Numbered from the stretch's first letter, positions 17,801 through 25,759 are shown. The stretch is 64,000 nucleotides of DNA from Diaphorobacter ruginosibacter (GCF_014395975.1 NZ_CP060714.1:124001-188000), one strand, 5' to 3'. A program made the numbers and translations. The notes: generated by a model not told the origin, from the sequence alone.

Positions 17801-17869
17801 ATGGCAGACCTCGTTGGGTGGAAGCACGGTGCCTGCGGGCGCCAGGCGTTGTTGCGGGTCGATTTGCAT
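14801..17869 (-). CDS. FAD-binding and 4Fe-4S-binding oxidoreductase (YdiJ/D-2-hydroxyacid dehydrogenase type)
   Basis: A 1022-aa fusion of an FAD-linked oxidase and an Fe-S/CCG-domain protein, the architecture of E. coli YdiJ (D-2-hydroxyglutarate dehydrogenase) and related D-lactate or glycolate dehydrogenases. The start MQIDPQQRLAP at 17869 is preceded by AAGGAAGA. The N-terminal PCMH FAD domain (about 60-270) includes VPVLPRGGGTSQCGQTTGAA; a ferredoxin-like cluster CVGCKGCKRDCP lies near 663-675; two CCG motifs are HHCCGRTY (near 823) and SCCGMAGS (near 953). It is divergent from the carboxylate transporter, and both share operator-like sites in between. Substrate probably a 2-hydroxy acid; which one is unknown. 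Confidence 0.9.
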   Translation of the reverse strand: MQIDPQQRLAPAGTVLPPNEVCHALEQRLRKETQAEVMFDAASRGRYATDASIYQIMPAGVMVPKTEDDITTALAIARDLKVPVLPRGGGTSQCGQTTGAALVMDNTKHFRKVLDIDVKNGTATVEPGIVLDHLNAQLKPHGLWYPVDVSTSAQATLGGMAGNNSCGSRSIRYGNMVHNVLGASAWLSSGDLLNFGPVASLGAKEAKLAGFVRSLARQHQADIEARWPKVMRRVAGYNLDIFHNQNERPYTGDGSVNLAHLLIGSEGTLAYTKSLTLQLSELPKSKVLGVVNFESFHRAMDSAQHIVKLGPCAVELVDRTMIDLALSNPAFRPTMETALINGTPAAILLVEFAGASKEELRPRLRQLVELMGDLGLPGTVVEMPDDAPQKNLWEVRKAGLNIMMSLKGDGKPVSFIEDCAVPLEHLAEYTDALTEVFARHGTRGTWYAHASVGTLHVRPILDMRIDGPLGGAAKMRAIGEEAAELVRKYKGAFSGEHGDGLCRGEWIEWQFGPALNEAFRAIKQQMDPLCLFNPGKIIDTPRMDDGTLFRFAPESSGRPYRRIPITPALDWSAWNVNADPVTEEITAPGTGGDVTGGFAKAVEMCNNNGTCRKFDAGTMCPSYRVTRDEQHLTRGRANTLRLALSGQLGPDAFTSEEMHDTMDLCVGCKGCKRDCPTGVDMAKMKIEFLSHYKARHGHTLKDRLIARLPDYAAKASQFSWLMNLRNTLPGAAWLGEKMLGLSARRSLPAWRSDTFWHMQDEDRALFSDLESTLAASRAHRKAAVLFVDTFNGTFETENALAAARVLKAAGYVLHTVEKGQGSHHCCGRTYLAGGMVDEARERAGALIDALLPLAQAGVAVVGLEPSCLLTLRDEALVLGLGDKAVAVSKQALLFEEFIAREIKAGRFALKLRPAGRQILLHGHCHQKAFGAVTPIMDVLGLIPETRAELIETSCCGMAGSFGYEARHHEVSMQMAEAALLPAIRRQPDAIVVADGTSCRHQIADGAQREAVHVARLLESLML

Positions 17870-17950
17870 GAGTTCTTCCTTCTGCTCTCTGTGGGGTGCG
17901 GCCGTCGTGCGTTGAGACGGCCTGCGTTCCTGAAAACACCAGTTTTTCAA

Positions 17951-17964
17951 TTTTGCATGCATTA
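17951..17964. promoter_or_regulatory. Candidate GntR operator, degenerate copy
   Basis: TTTTGCATGCATTA matches 11 of 14 positions of the TTTTGCATTCAAAA motif found at 18017 and 22185. It lies 82 bases upstream of the FAD/Fe-S oxidoreductase start, so it could control that direction of the divergent promoter region. Confidence 0.4.
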
Positions 17965-18016
17965 TTTGCTCATGTATTCCTGAGGTATTCAGGGAAATCC
18001 ATGATTCATATTTGTC

Positions 18017-18030
18017 TTTTGAATGCAAAA
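18017..18030. promoter_or_regulatory. Candidate operator for the FCD-type GntR regulator
   Basis: TTTTGAATGCAAAA is the exact reverse complement of the 14-mer at 22185-22198, in front of the aminotransferase gene. The core TTGCATTCAA has the near-palindromic form typical of FCD-subfamily GntR operators. It sits between the divergent FAD/Fe-S oxidoreductase and the transporter operon, about 100 bases before the transporter start. Confidence 0.65.
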
Positions 18031-18130
18031 CTAGCGCCCAGATCGATGCGAAGGGCCGAGGCTCTTTCGTACCGCAAGGGCGGCACAGACCGATTCACAT
18101 GAGACACATGAGATGAAGGAGACAACCACC

Positions 18131-19144
18131 ATGCAAGCCACCACACCCGTCCGTGCCGCGTCTGCGGCTGCGATATCCGTTCTGTCCCTTTTCGCGCTGG
18201 CCGGAACGGCCCATGCCGACTGGGCGCCGAGCAAGGCGATCGAATTCGTCGTGCCGTTCTCGCCGGGCGGCGCGTCCGACCAGATGGCACGCGTGATCCA
18301 GGCGGCCATCACCAAGCACGAACTGGTGAAGGTACCGATCGTCATCCAGAACAAGGCGGGTGCCTCGGGCGCCGAAGGCATTCTCGATGTGAAGAGTGCG
18401 GCCAAGGAGCCGCACAAGATCCTGGTGGCATCGACCGGCATCTTCACCGTGCCCATGGCCACGGGCCTGCCGTTCAACTGGAAGGACCTCACCCCGGTCG
18501 GCATGGTCGCGCAGGACGAGTTCGTGCTCTGGGTGAACGCCGAGACGCCCTACAAGACATCGGCCGACTATCTCGCCGAAGTGAAGAAGAACCCCGGCAA
18601 GTTCAAGATGGGCGGGACGAGCTCCAAGCGCGAGGACCAGGTCATCACCGCCGAGGTCGAGCTCAGGAGCGGCGCGAAATTCACCTACATCCCCTACAAG
18701 GGTGGCGGCGAGGCCAGCACCCAGCTCGTGGGCAAGCACATCGACTCCAACCCCAACAACCCGAGCGAATCGATCGCGCAGTGGCGCGCGGGCCAGGTGC
18801 GCGCCCTGTGCCTGTTCTCCGACAAGCGCAGCGGCTACACCGCCAAGGTCACGGATTCGCAGGGCTGGGCCGACATTCCCACGTGCAAGGAGCAGGGGCT
18901 CGATGTCACCTACAACATGCTGCGCGGCTTCTTTCTTCCCGGCGGCGTGACGCCCGACCAGGCCACGTTCTATCAGAACCTGCTCGCCAAGGTGGTCGAG
19001 ACGCCGGAGTTCAAGGAGTATCTCGAGAAGAACGCGCTGCGCCCCGATTTCATGGTGGGCCAGAAGTTCGTCGAGTTCCTCAAGACCGACGAGGCGCGCC
19101 ATGCCGAGATCATGAAGACCGCCGGCTTCATGAGCAAGAAGTGA
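18131..19144 (+). CDS. Tripartite tricarboxylate transporter substrate-binding protein (Bug/TctC family)
   Basis: A 337-aa periplasmic binding protein that captures a carboxylate or related ligand for the TctAB membrane pair. The ATG at 18131 has AAGGAG nine bases upstream and gives a Sec signal peptide ending AGTAHA/DW. The mature protein begins with the Bug-family pattern KAIEFVVPFSPGGASDQMAR and contains IQNKAGASGAEG and FTYIPYKGGGEA, ligand-loop motifs of the family. First gene of a three-gene operon with the TctB- and TctA-like subunits. Ligand cannot be deduced; the surrounding oxidoreductases suggest a hydroxy or keto acid. Confidence 0.93.
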   Translation: MQATTPVRAASAAAISVLSLFALAGTAHADWAPSKAIEFVVPFSPGGASDQMARVIQAAITKHELVKVPIVIQNKAGASGAEGILDVKSAAKEPHKILVASTGIFTVPMATGLPFNWKDLTPVGMVAQDEFVLWVNAETPYKTSADYLAEVKKNPGKFKMGGTSSKREDQVITAEVELRSGAKFTYIPYKGGGEASTQLVGKHIDSNPNNPSESIAQWRAGQVRALCLFSDKRSGYTAKVTDSQGWADIPTCKEQGLDVTYNMLRGFFLPGGVTPDQATFYQNLLAKVVETPEFKEYLEKNALRPDFMVGQKFVEFLKTDEARHAEIMKTAGFMSKK

Positions 19145-19172
19145 GCAGGCCATCAAGCGGAGCCCAGCAATC

Positions 19173-19697
19173 ATGTCGGACGCATCAAGCCATCTCGATG
19201 AAACCACTGGCGGCCAGGAGGAGCGGGGCGTCAGCAGGCGCTCGGTCGAGTGGGCCGTCGCAGCGCTTCTGTTCGCGCTCGCAGCCATCGTCATCTGGGA
19301 CAACCAGCGCATAGGCGCCGGGTGGGACGACACGGGCCCGCAGGCGGGCTACTTCCCCATGCGCATCGGCATCGCGGTGCTGGTCTCGGCGCTGTGCGTG
19401 GCCTGGCATGTGCTTCGCCACCCGTCGAAGGAGCTGTTCGCTACCTGGTCCCAGCTCAAGGGCGTGGCACAGGTGCTGGTGCCGCTCACGATCTACGTCG
19501 CGCTGATCGGTGTACTCGGCATCTACGTGGCCTCCGCGTTGTTCATCGCGGCGTTCATGCGCTATGCGGGCGGCTATGCCTGGTGGAAGGGCATTGCCAC
19601 GGGCGCCATCACCAACCTTGTGCTGTTCGTGGTGTTCGAGATCCAGTTCAAGGTGCCGCTGCCCAAGGGGCCGCTGGAAGCGTGGCTGGGGTATTGA
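19173..19697 (+). CDS. Tripartite tricarboxylate transporter, small membrane subunit (TctB family)
   Basis: A 174-aa protein with four predicted transmembrane helices, the size and layout of the small TctB subunit. After a charged 25-residue N-terminus come helices at about 27-45, 65-82, 100-128 and 145-165; the QAGYFPMRIGI segment is typical of the family. It lies 28 bases after the binding-protein gene and 87 bases before the TctA-like gene. Sequence conservation in TctB is low, so the assignment rests on size, topology and context. Confidence 0.9.
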   Translation: MSDASSHLDETTGGQEERGVSRRSVEWAVAALLFALAAIVIWDNQRIGAGWDDTGPQAGYFPMRIGIAVLVSALCVAWHVLRHPSKELFATWSQLKGVAQVLVPLTIYVALIGVLGIYVASALFIAAFMRYAGGYAWWKGIATGAITNLVLFVVFEIQFKVPLPKGPLEAWLGY

Positions 19698-19784
19698 TAT
19701 TGAGTGTGATGGCCGGACGTCTCCTGTGAAGCGGGGGCGTGAAGAAGGTCGGGGCCGGGCCTGCAGATAACGGAGACATGGACG

Positions 19785-21305
19785 ATGGAAGACTTTGGCG
19801 CACTCATGCACGGCTTCAGCGTCGTGCTTTCGTGGCACAACATGGGGCTGATGTTCGTCGGCATCCTGCTGGGCATCGTCGTCGGCGTGCTGCCGGGCCT
19901 CGGAGGACCGAACGGCGTGGCGATCCTGCTGCCGCTCACCTTCGGCATGAGCCCGACGTCGGCCATCATCCTGCTCAGCTGCATCTACTGGGGCGCGCTG
20001 TTCGGCGGCGCGATCACCTCGGTGCTGTTCAACATTCCCGGCGAGGCGTGGTCGGTCGCCACCACCTTCGACGGCTATCCGATGGCCCAGCAGGGCCAGG
20101 CCGGAGAGGCGCTCACGCTCGCGTTCACGGGCTCGTTCCTCGGAGCGATCTCGGGCGTGCTGCTCATCACGTTCCTCGCGCCGCTGGTGGCCTCGTTCGC
20201 GCTCGAGTTCGGACCCCCGGAATTCTTCGCGGTGTTCTTCCTCACCTTCTGCAGCTTCATCGGCATGGGCAAGGAGGCCAAGGCCAAGATCGTCGCGGCG
20301 ATGGGCGTGGGCCTGCTGCTGGCCGCCGTCGGCATGGACACCATCTCCGGCGAGCTGCGCATGACTTTCGGTTCTGGTGAGCTGCTGCGCGGGTTCGACT
20401 TCCTCGTCGTGGTGATCGGGCTGTTCGGCATCAGCGAGATCCTCATGACCATCGAGGAAGGCCTTGCCTTCAAGGGCAAGAAGGCGCGCATCGACCTCAA
20501 GGTGGTGCTCAAGACCTGGGCCGGGCTGCCGCGCTACTGGATGACCATGCTGCGCTCGTCCGCCATCGGCTGCTGGATGGGCGTGACGCCCGGTGGGGCG
20601 GTGGCGGCAAGCTTCATGGGCTACGGCCTGGCCAAGAAGTTCTCGCGCAGGGGCGACCATTTCGGCAAGGGCGAGGCGGAAGGCGTGCTCGCACCCGAGA
20701 CGGCCGCGCATGCGGCGGGCACGTCGGCGCTGCTGCCGATGCTGGCGCTGGGCATTCCGGGCTCGGCAACGGCGGCCGTGCTGCTCGGCGGCCTGATGAT
20801 CTGGGGCCTGCAGCCCGGCCCGCTGCTGTTCACCGAGCAGAAGGATTTCGTCTGGGGCCTCATCGCGAGCATGTACATGGGCAATCTGGCGGGGCTGATC
20901 ATCGTGCTCTCGACCGTGCCGCTGTTTGCCGCGATCCTGCGCATTCCGTTCTCCATCGTCGCGCCCATGATCCTGATGGTCTGCGCGATCGGCGCGTTCA
21001 CCGTGAACGGCTCGTCGTCCGATATCTGGATGATGCTGATCTTCGGCGTGGTCGGCTACGTGTTCAAGAAGCTCGACTACCCGCTCGCCCCGATGGTGCT
21101 GGCGCTGGTGCTTGGCGACCGCATGGAGGACGCGTTCCGCCAGAGCATGCTCGGCAGCAACGGGAACATCGCGGTGTTCTGGCACAACGGCCTGTCGGGA
21201 ACGATCGTGACGCTGGCCCTGGTGCTGCTGTTCTGGCCGGTGATCGGCGCGGTGCTGGGAAAGCTCAGGGGGCAGAAGGACAAGCTCGTGGCCGACGCGG
21301 CTTGA
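19785..21305 (+). CDS. Tripartite tricarboxylate transporter, large membrane subunit (TctA family)
   Basis: A 506-aa integral membrane protein with about twelve helices, the transport channel of the TTT system. Two inverted repeats each carry the TctA glycine-rich signature: GIVVGVLPGLGGPNGVAILL in the first half and MLALGIPGSATAAVLLGGL in the second. EAAHAAGTSALLP-type loop residues (ETAAHAAGTSALLP) are visible between them. Transport is driven by an ion gradient in characterised members. It ends the operon; the GntR gene downstream is convergent, 57 bases away. Confidence 0.94.
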   Translation: MEDFGALMHGFSVVLSWHNMGLMFVGILLGIVVGVLPGLGGPNGVAILLPLTFGMSPTSAIILLSCIYWGALFGGAITSVLFNIPGEAWSVATTFDGYPMAQQGQAGEALTLAFTGSFLGAISGVLLITFLAPLVASFALEFGPPEFFAVFFLTFCSFIGMGKEAKAKIVAAMGVGLLLAAVGMDTISGELRMTFGSGELLRGFDFLVVVIGLFGISEILMTIEEGLAFKGKKARIDLKVVLKTWAGLPRYWMTMLRSSAIGCWMGVTPGGAVAASFMGYGLAKKFSRRGDHFGKGEAEGVLAPETAAHAAGTSALLPMLALGIPGSATAAVLLGGLMIWGLQPGPLLFTEQKDFVWGLIASMYMGNLAGLIIVLSTVPLFAAILRIPFSIVAPMILMVCAIGAFTVNGSSSDIWMMLIFGVVGYVFKKLDYPLAPMVLALVLGDRMEDAFRQSMLGSNGNIAVFWHNGLSGTIVTLALVLLFWPVIGAVLGKLRGQKDKLVADAA

Positions 21306-21362
21306 GCGGTTGACTTGGGGCTACGGCGGTGCCGCTGCAGGACGGCGCATGGCGCCGCCTGC

Positions 21363-22118
21363 TCACTGCCGGACCTGCGCCGTTGCCCTGGCGCCTTTGC
21401 CCCGGGTTTTCTCGCTGCCGGCCGCGGCGAGCCGGGCCTCGCGCAACTGTCCCAGAACGGCGTCCCGCTTGTTCACCAGATGCCCCACCAGGATGCGCTT
21501 GAGCTTCTCTCCATCACGTGCCGCCAGGGCGTCCAGCATGTCGGAATGCTCCGCGGCCGCGAGCTTCCACTTGTTCTCGTCGTGGTTGGTGTGAAAGCGC
21601 ACCGGATGGGCGCGCGTGTTCACGCTGCGGTAGACCTGCGTGAGCACCGGGTTCTTCGCCGCGGCGTTGATGGCCGCATGGATGCGGGCATTCAGGTCGT
21701 AGTAGCCCGCGAGGTTCTTGCGCGTGAAGCAGGCCATCATTTCGTAATGCATCGCCCGGATCTCGTTGAGCTCGTCCTCGGTGATGCGCTCGGCGGCCAG
21801 CTCCCCCGACATGCCCTCGAGCGTAGCGAGCACTTCGAAGGTGCTGATGATGTCGCTCTCGTCGAGCCGCGCGGCCACCGCGCCCCGGTTGGGAAGCAGT
21901 TCCACCAGGCCCTCGGCGGCCAGCAGCTTGATGGCCTCGCGCAGCGGCGTGCGCGAGACGCTGAGCACTTCGCAGATTTCACGCTCGTTGAGCTTGGCGC
22001 CCGGTGCGATCACGCCTTCCACCAGCATGGTGCGCAGGCGCTGGGCCACCTGCTCGTGAAGGGCCATGCGCGGAATCTCGTCCACGGGTTTGCTGCTCGT
22101 CTGGTTCGCGTTGATCAT
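21363..22118 (-). CDS. GntR-family transcriptional regulator, FCD subfamily
   Basis: A 251-aa regulator with an N-terminal winged helix-turn-helix (about 20-85; LNEREICEVLSVSRTPLREA is the recognition region) and a C-terminal helical FCD domain. Potential metal or carboxylate ligands of FCD proteins are seen: the Asp and His in YYDLNARIHAAI, the His of AEHSDM and the His of VGHLVNKR. The tail after about residue 230 is low complexity and basic. It is divergent from the aminotransferase and next to the transporter genes. It likely represses both through the TTTTGCATTCAAAA motif, with a carboxylate intermediate as inducer (inference). Confidence 0.93.
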   Translation of the reverse strand: MINANQTSSKPVDEIPRMALHEQVAQRLRTMLVEGVIAPGAKLNEREICEVLSVSRTPLREAIKLLAAEGLVELLPNRGAVAARLDESDIISTFEVLATLEGMSGELAAERITEDELNEIRAMHYEMMACFTRKNLAGYYDLNARIHAAINAAAKNPVLTQVYRSVNTRAHPVRFHTNHDENKWKLAAAEHSDMLDALAARDGEKLKRILVGHLVNKRDAVLGQLREARLAAAGSEKTRGKGARATAQVRQ

Positions 22119-22122
22119 AAAA

Positions 22123-22132
22123 ATGAATTCAA
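22123..22132. promoter_or_regulatory. Degenerate GntR half-operator near its own start
   Basis: ATGAATTCAA matches 8 of 10 positions of the TTGCATTCAA core and sits just upstream of the GntR start codon (22118), inside an AT-rich near-palindrome. It could serve autoregulation. The match is weak and the region is AT-rich, so chance is possible. Confidence 0.3.
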
Positions 22133-22184
22133 TTTTTACGCTGTTATAGGCAATACTAAGGGTTATCGATCATCCATTTTTGTA

Positions 22185-22198
22185 TTTTGCATTCAAAA
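22185..22198. promoter_or_regulatory. Candidate GntR operator upstream of the aminotransferase
   Basis: TTTTGCATTCAAAA lies 22 bases before the aminotransferase ATG and is identical, in reverse orientation, to the site at 18017-18030. A bound regulator here would block RNA polymerase or early elongation, fitting repression. Confidence 0.65.
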
Positions 22199-22220
22199 TG
22201 TGATCTGAAAGGAACACGAC

Positions 22221-23480
22221 ATGCTGCAACTGGATTTTCACCCTACAGGTCGCCATTTTCTGCAAATTCCGGGGCCGAGCCCGGTGCCCGATCGCATTCT
22301 GCGTGCAATGAGCCTGCCGACGATCGATCATCGCGGGCCGGAGTTCGGCGCGCTCGGCCGCAAGGTGCTCGGCGAGATCGGCCAGATCTTCAAGACCCGG
22401 CAGCCCGTGGTGATCTATCCCGCCTCCGGCACGGGCGCGTGGGAAGCGGCGCTGACCAACGTGATGAGCCCGGGCGATCATGTGCTGATGTACGAGACCG
22501 GCCATTTCGCATCGCTGTGGATCAAGATGGCGACACGCCTGGGCCTGCAGCCCGAGGTGATGGCCTACGAAGGCATCGACAAGCACCTGCCGCATGCACC
22601 GAGCTGGCGCCGTGGCGTGCAGGCCGACATGATCGAGGCGCGTCTGCGCAAGGACACCGAGCGCCGGATCAAGGCCGTGTGCGTGGTGCACAACGAAACG
22701 TCGACGGGCGTCACCTCCGACATCGCGGCGGTGCGCAAGGCGATCGACGCCGCGGGCCATCCGGCGCTGCTGATGGTGGATTCGATCTCGGGACTGGGCT
22801 GCGCGAATCTGGAGCACGATGCCTGGGGCATCGACGTGACGGTGTCGGGCTCGCAGAAGGGTCTCATGCTGCCACCGGGCATCAGCTTCAATGCGGTCTC
22901 GCAGAAGGCGATCGAGGTGTCGAAGACCGCCAGGCTTCCCAAGGCCTTCTGGGCATGGGATGAAATCATCGAGGTGAACAAGAGCGGCTACTGGCCCTAC
23001 ACGCCGAACACGAACCTGCTGTACGGGCTTTCGGAGGCGCTCGACATGATCCTCGGCCAGGGGCTCGACGTGGTGTTCGCGCGCCACCAGCGCTGGGCGG
23101 CGGGCGTGCGCGCCGCGGTCAATGCATGGGGCCTGCCGATCCAATGTGCGGATGCGAGTGTTTACTCCCCCGTGCTCACGGGTGTGATCATGCCGGAGGG
23201 TGTGGACGCCGATGCGGTGCGCAAGCTGATCTACGAACGCTTCGACCTCTCGCTGGGGCAGGGCCTGGGCAAGCTGCGCGGCCGCATGTTCCGGCTGGGC
23301 CACCTGGGCGACAGCAACGACCTGACCCTGGTGGCCATGGTCGCCGGTGTGGAAATGGGCCTGAAGCTCTCGGGCGTGGCGCTGGAGGGCAGTGGCGTCG
23401 AAGCCATCATGGGGCATTTCGCGGACAACCCTTCGCAGGCCGTGGGGCAGATCGACGAGTCACGACTGCGTGTGGCATAG
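22221..23480 (+). CDS. Class V aminotransferase (serine/alanine-glyoxylate aminotransferase type)
   Basis: A 419-aa PLP enzyme of aminotransferase class V. The N-terminal pattern FLQIPGPSPVPDRILRAM and the substrate region YPASGTGAWEAALTN are typical of serine-glyoxylate and alanine-glyoxylate aminotransferases; the PLP lysine lies in VSGSQKGLMLPPG (near residue 213) after the aspartate motif MVDSISGLG. AAGGAAC precedes the ATG. It is divergent from the GntR gene and shares its operator with the oxidoreductase/transporter region, so it probably acts in the same pathway, for instance moving an amino group to glyoxylate or another 2-oxo acid produced by the oxidoreductases. Confidence 0.92.
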   Translation: MLQLDFHPTGRHFLQIPGPSPVPDRILRAMSLPTIDHRGPEFGALGRKVLGEIGQIFKTRQPVVIYPASGTGAWEAALTNVMSPGDHVLMYETGHFASLWIKMATRLGLQPEVMAYEGIDKHLPHAPSWRRGVQADMIEARLRKDTERRIKAVCVVHNETSTGVTSDIAAVRKAIDAAGHPALLMVDSISGLGCANLEHDAWGIDVTVSGSQKGLMLPPGISFNAVSQKAIEVSKTARLPKAFWAWDEIIEVNKSGYWPYTPNTNLLYGLSEALDMILGQGLDVVFARHQRWAAGVRAAVNAWGLPIQCADASVYSPVLTGVIMPEGVDADAVRKLIYERFDLSLGQGLGKLRGRMFRLGHLGDSNDLTLVAMVAGVEMGLKLSGVALEGSGVEAIMGHFADNPSQAVGQIDESRLRVA

Positions 23481-23515
23481 TCGGACAGGCACTTGTCTGA
23501 CACTTGAGGGAAGAG

Positions 23516-23540
23516 AAGGCGCGCAAGCGCCTTTTCTTTT
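23516..23540 (+). terminator. Intrinsic terminator after the aminotransferase gene
   Basis: AAGGCGC and GCGCCTT form a 7-bp stem around a GCAA tetraloop, followed by TTTTCTTTTT. It lies 36 bases after the aminotransferase stop on the plus strand and separates that gene from the Mla operon. The 200 bases after it hold no gene I can support. Confidence 0.85.
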
Positions 23541-23734
23541 TGTGGAATGATGGGTGCCTGAGGCAACGCCTGAACGCGGCCATGTGCGCGGCGGACGGGA
23601 GCCGGGGCCTTGCATAGGGCTTGTGCGCTTTCCGGTCATTGCGACGGACGGCGCTGCGGTCCGGGCCGAGCGTGCAGAATCCGCCTTTCGGAGCGCGCCC
23701 TGAGGGGTGCGTGCTCCGCACCATTTTCTTTGCG

Positions 23735-24856
23735 ATGCAGAATACGAATCCGCCGTCGATACAAGCCGATTCAGGCACTGCCTCCAGCGTGAAGGCGCAG
23801 GGAGACTGGGTGGCTGCGGCCTTTGCGGACCGCGATGCCTGGCGCACCCTGCATGCAGAGCTCGAGCGTGCCGGCTCTGCCGCCTCCTGGGATCTGCGGG
23901 GCATCGCGCGGCTTGACCATGTGGGCGCACAGATTCTCTGGAACCATTGGGGCAAGCGCGAGCCGGCGGGCCTCGAGATCACGCCTGCGCAACAGGAGAT
24001 CTTCGCGCAGCTCGTCAAGTTCAGCCAGGTGAAGGAGCCCGCTCCCGGGCCCTCCTGGATCTACGCGCAGCTCGACAACTTCGGCGCGCGCCTGTTCAAG
24101 GCCGCGGATCATTTCAAGCATCTCGTGCAACTGATCGGGCAACTGGTGTTCGACCTGCTGCGCCTTGTCCTGCAGCCCCGCAAGGGGCCCTGGCGCGACA
24201 TTTCTGCGCACCTCTATCGCATGGGCGCCACCGCGTTGCCGATCACGGCGCTGGTGGGCTTCCTGATCGGCGTGGTGCTGGCCTACCTGATGTCCCTGCA
24301 GCTGCGGCAGTTCGGGGCCGAGGCGTTCATCGTCAACATCCTGGGCATTTCGCTGATCCGTGAGCTGGGACCGATGCTGGGCGCGATCCTGGTGGCGGGC
24401 CGTTCCGGCTCGGCGATCACCGCCCAGATCGGCGTGATGCGCGTGACCGAGGAGCTCGATGCGTTGCGCGTGATGGGCATTCCGCACGGTTTTCGCCTGG
24501 TGATGCCGCGTGCGCTCGCGCTGGGCATCGCGATGCCGCTCGTCGCGCTGTGGACCACGCTGGCGGCGCTGGCCGGCGGCATGCTGGCCGCCGACATGGC
24601 GATGAACATCTCGCCCGCCTATTTTGTCCAGGCGCTGCCGGCCGCGGTCAACTCCGCCAACCTGTGGCTCGCGATGATCAAGTCGGTGGTGTTCGGCGTG
24701 TTCATCGCGCTGATCGGCTGCCACTGGGGCCTGAGCGTGGAGCCCAACACCCAGAGCCTGGGCGAGGGCACGACCGCTTCGGTGGTGAGCGCGATCACCA
24801 TGGTCATCATCGTGGATGCGCTGTTCGCCATCGCATTCAAGAACGTGGGGTTCTGA
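23735..24856 (+). CDS. mlaE: Mla-type lipid ABC transporter permease with N-terminal STAS domain
   Basis: A 373-aa inner-membrane permease of the MlaE/YrbE family, which moves phospholipids between the inner membrane and a periplasmic MCE protein. It is longer than the 260-aa E. coli MlaE because residues about 15-100 form a STAS-like domain (WDLRGIARLDHVGAQILW), equivalent to a fused MlaB. The permease core contains LVGFLIGVVLAYLMSLQLRQ and the coupling region MRVTEELDALRVMGI. The ATG at 23735 was chosen since upstream in-frame codons look non-coding. The operon continues with ATPase, MCE protein and lipoprotein genes. Confidence 0.9.
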   Translation: MQNTNPPSIQADSGTASSVKAQGDWVAAAFADRDAWRTLHAELERAGSAASWDLRGIARLDHVGAQILWNHWGKREPAGLEITPAQQEIFAQLVKFSQVKEPAPGPSWIYAQLDNFGARLFKAADHFKHLVQLIGQLVFDLLRLVLQPRKGPWRDISAHLYRMGATALPITALVGFLIGVVLAYLMSLQLRQFGAEAFIVNILGISLIRELGPMLGAILVAGRSGSAITAQIGVMRVTEELDALRVMGIPHGFRLVMPRALALGIAMPLVALWTTLAALAGGMLAADMAMNISPAYFVQALPAAVNSANLWLAMIKSVVFGVFIALIGCHWGLSVEPNTQSLGEGTTASVVSAITMVIIVDALFAIAFKNVGF

Positions 24857-24859
24857 GCC

Positions 24860-25759
24860 ATGAGTGCCACGCGCCAACAATACATGGAAACGGATGTCTC
24901 GCGGCCCGCGTTCACGCAGGCACCCGCGCCGCCGCCCAAGGATGCGCCCGTGGTGGTGGACATCCGGAATCTCTCCACCGTCTTCGGCTCCGGCGCGGAT
25001 GCCTTCACGGTGCACAAGGACCTGAACCTCACGGTGCGGCGCGGCGAGATCGTCTCGCTGGTCGGGGGCTCGGGCACCGGCAAGACGGTGCTGCTGCGCC
25101 ACATCCTCGGGCTGACCACGCCGACCACCGGAACGGTGACGGTGCTGGGACGGCCCGCGTCGGAGCTCAGCACGGCGGGCGCGGCCGCCCGCGTGGGCAT
25201 GCTGTTCCAGCATGGCGCGCTGTTCTCCGCGTTCAACGTGCTCGAGAACATCGGCTTTGCGCTGCAGGAGCAGGGCACGCTGCCGCCGGCGCTGGTGCGC
25301 GATGCGGCGATGGTCAAGCTGCAGATGGTGGGCCTCAAGCCCGAGGTGGCGACCCGCATGCCGGCCGACCTTTCGGGCGGCATGATCAAGCGCGTGGCGC
25401 TGGCGCGCGCGCTCATCATGGACCCGCCGCTGCTGTTGCTCGACGAGCCGACCGCGGGGCTCGACCCCAACGGCTCCGATGAATTCTGCGAACTGCTCAA
25501 GGAAATGCATGCCGCTCTGGGTCTCACCGTCATCATGGTCACGCACGATCTGGACTCGCTGTTCGCGCTGTCCACCACGGTGGCCGTGCTGGCGGAAAAG
25601 CGCGTGATCATCGAAGGACCGCCTTCCGAGGTGGTGCGGTTCGATCACCCCTTCATTCACCACTTCTTTCTCGGAGAACGCGGCCGCAGGGCCATGGCGG
25701 CGGTGCCTGCCGAGCACGAGGAAGAACGCGTGGCCGTACCTGCGGCCAAGGAGAGCTGA
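24860..25759 (+). CDS. mlaF: Mla-type lipid ABC transporter ATPase
   Basis: A 299-aa ABC ATPase that drives the permease above. Walker A GGSGTGKTVLLR lies near residues 72-83, the signature is LSGGMIKRVALARAL, Walker B LLLLDEPTAGLDP and the switch histidine is in MVTHDLDSL. The LSGGM signature is characteristic of the MlaF/Mkl group rather than of LSGGQ importers. There is a proline-rich 30-residue N-terminal extension (APAPPPKDAPV) not found in short MlaF proteins. It begins three bases after the permease stop and overlaps the start of the MCE gene by one base. Confidence 0.93.
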   Translation: MSATRQQYMETDVSRPAFTQAPAPPPKDAPVVVDIRNLSTVFGSGADAFTVHKDLNLTVRRGEIVSLVGGSGTGKTVLLRHILGLTTPTTGTVTVLGRPASELSTAGAAARVGMLFQHGALFSAFNVLENIGFALQEQGTLPPALVRDAAMVKLQMVGLKPEVATRMPADLSGGMIKRVALARALIMDPPLLLLDEPTAGLDPNGSDEFCELLKEMHAALGLTVIMVTHDLDSLFALSTTVAVLAEKRVIIEGPPSEVVRFDHPFIHHFFLGERGRRAMAAVPAEHEEERVAVPAAKES

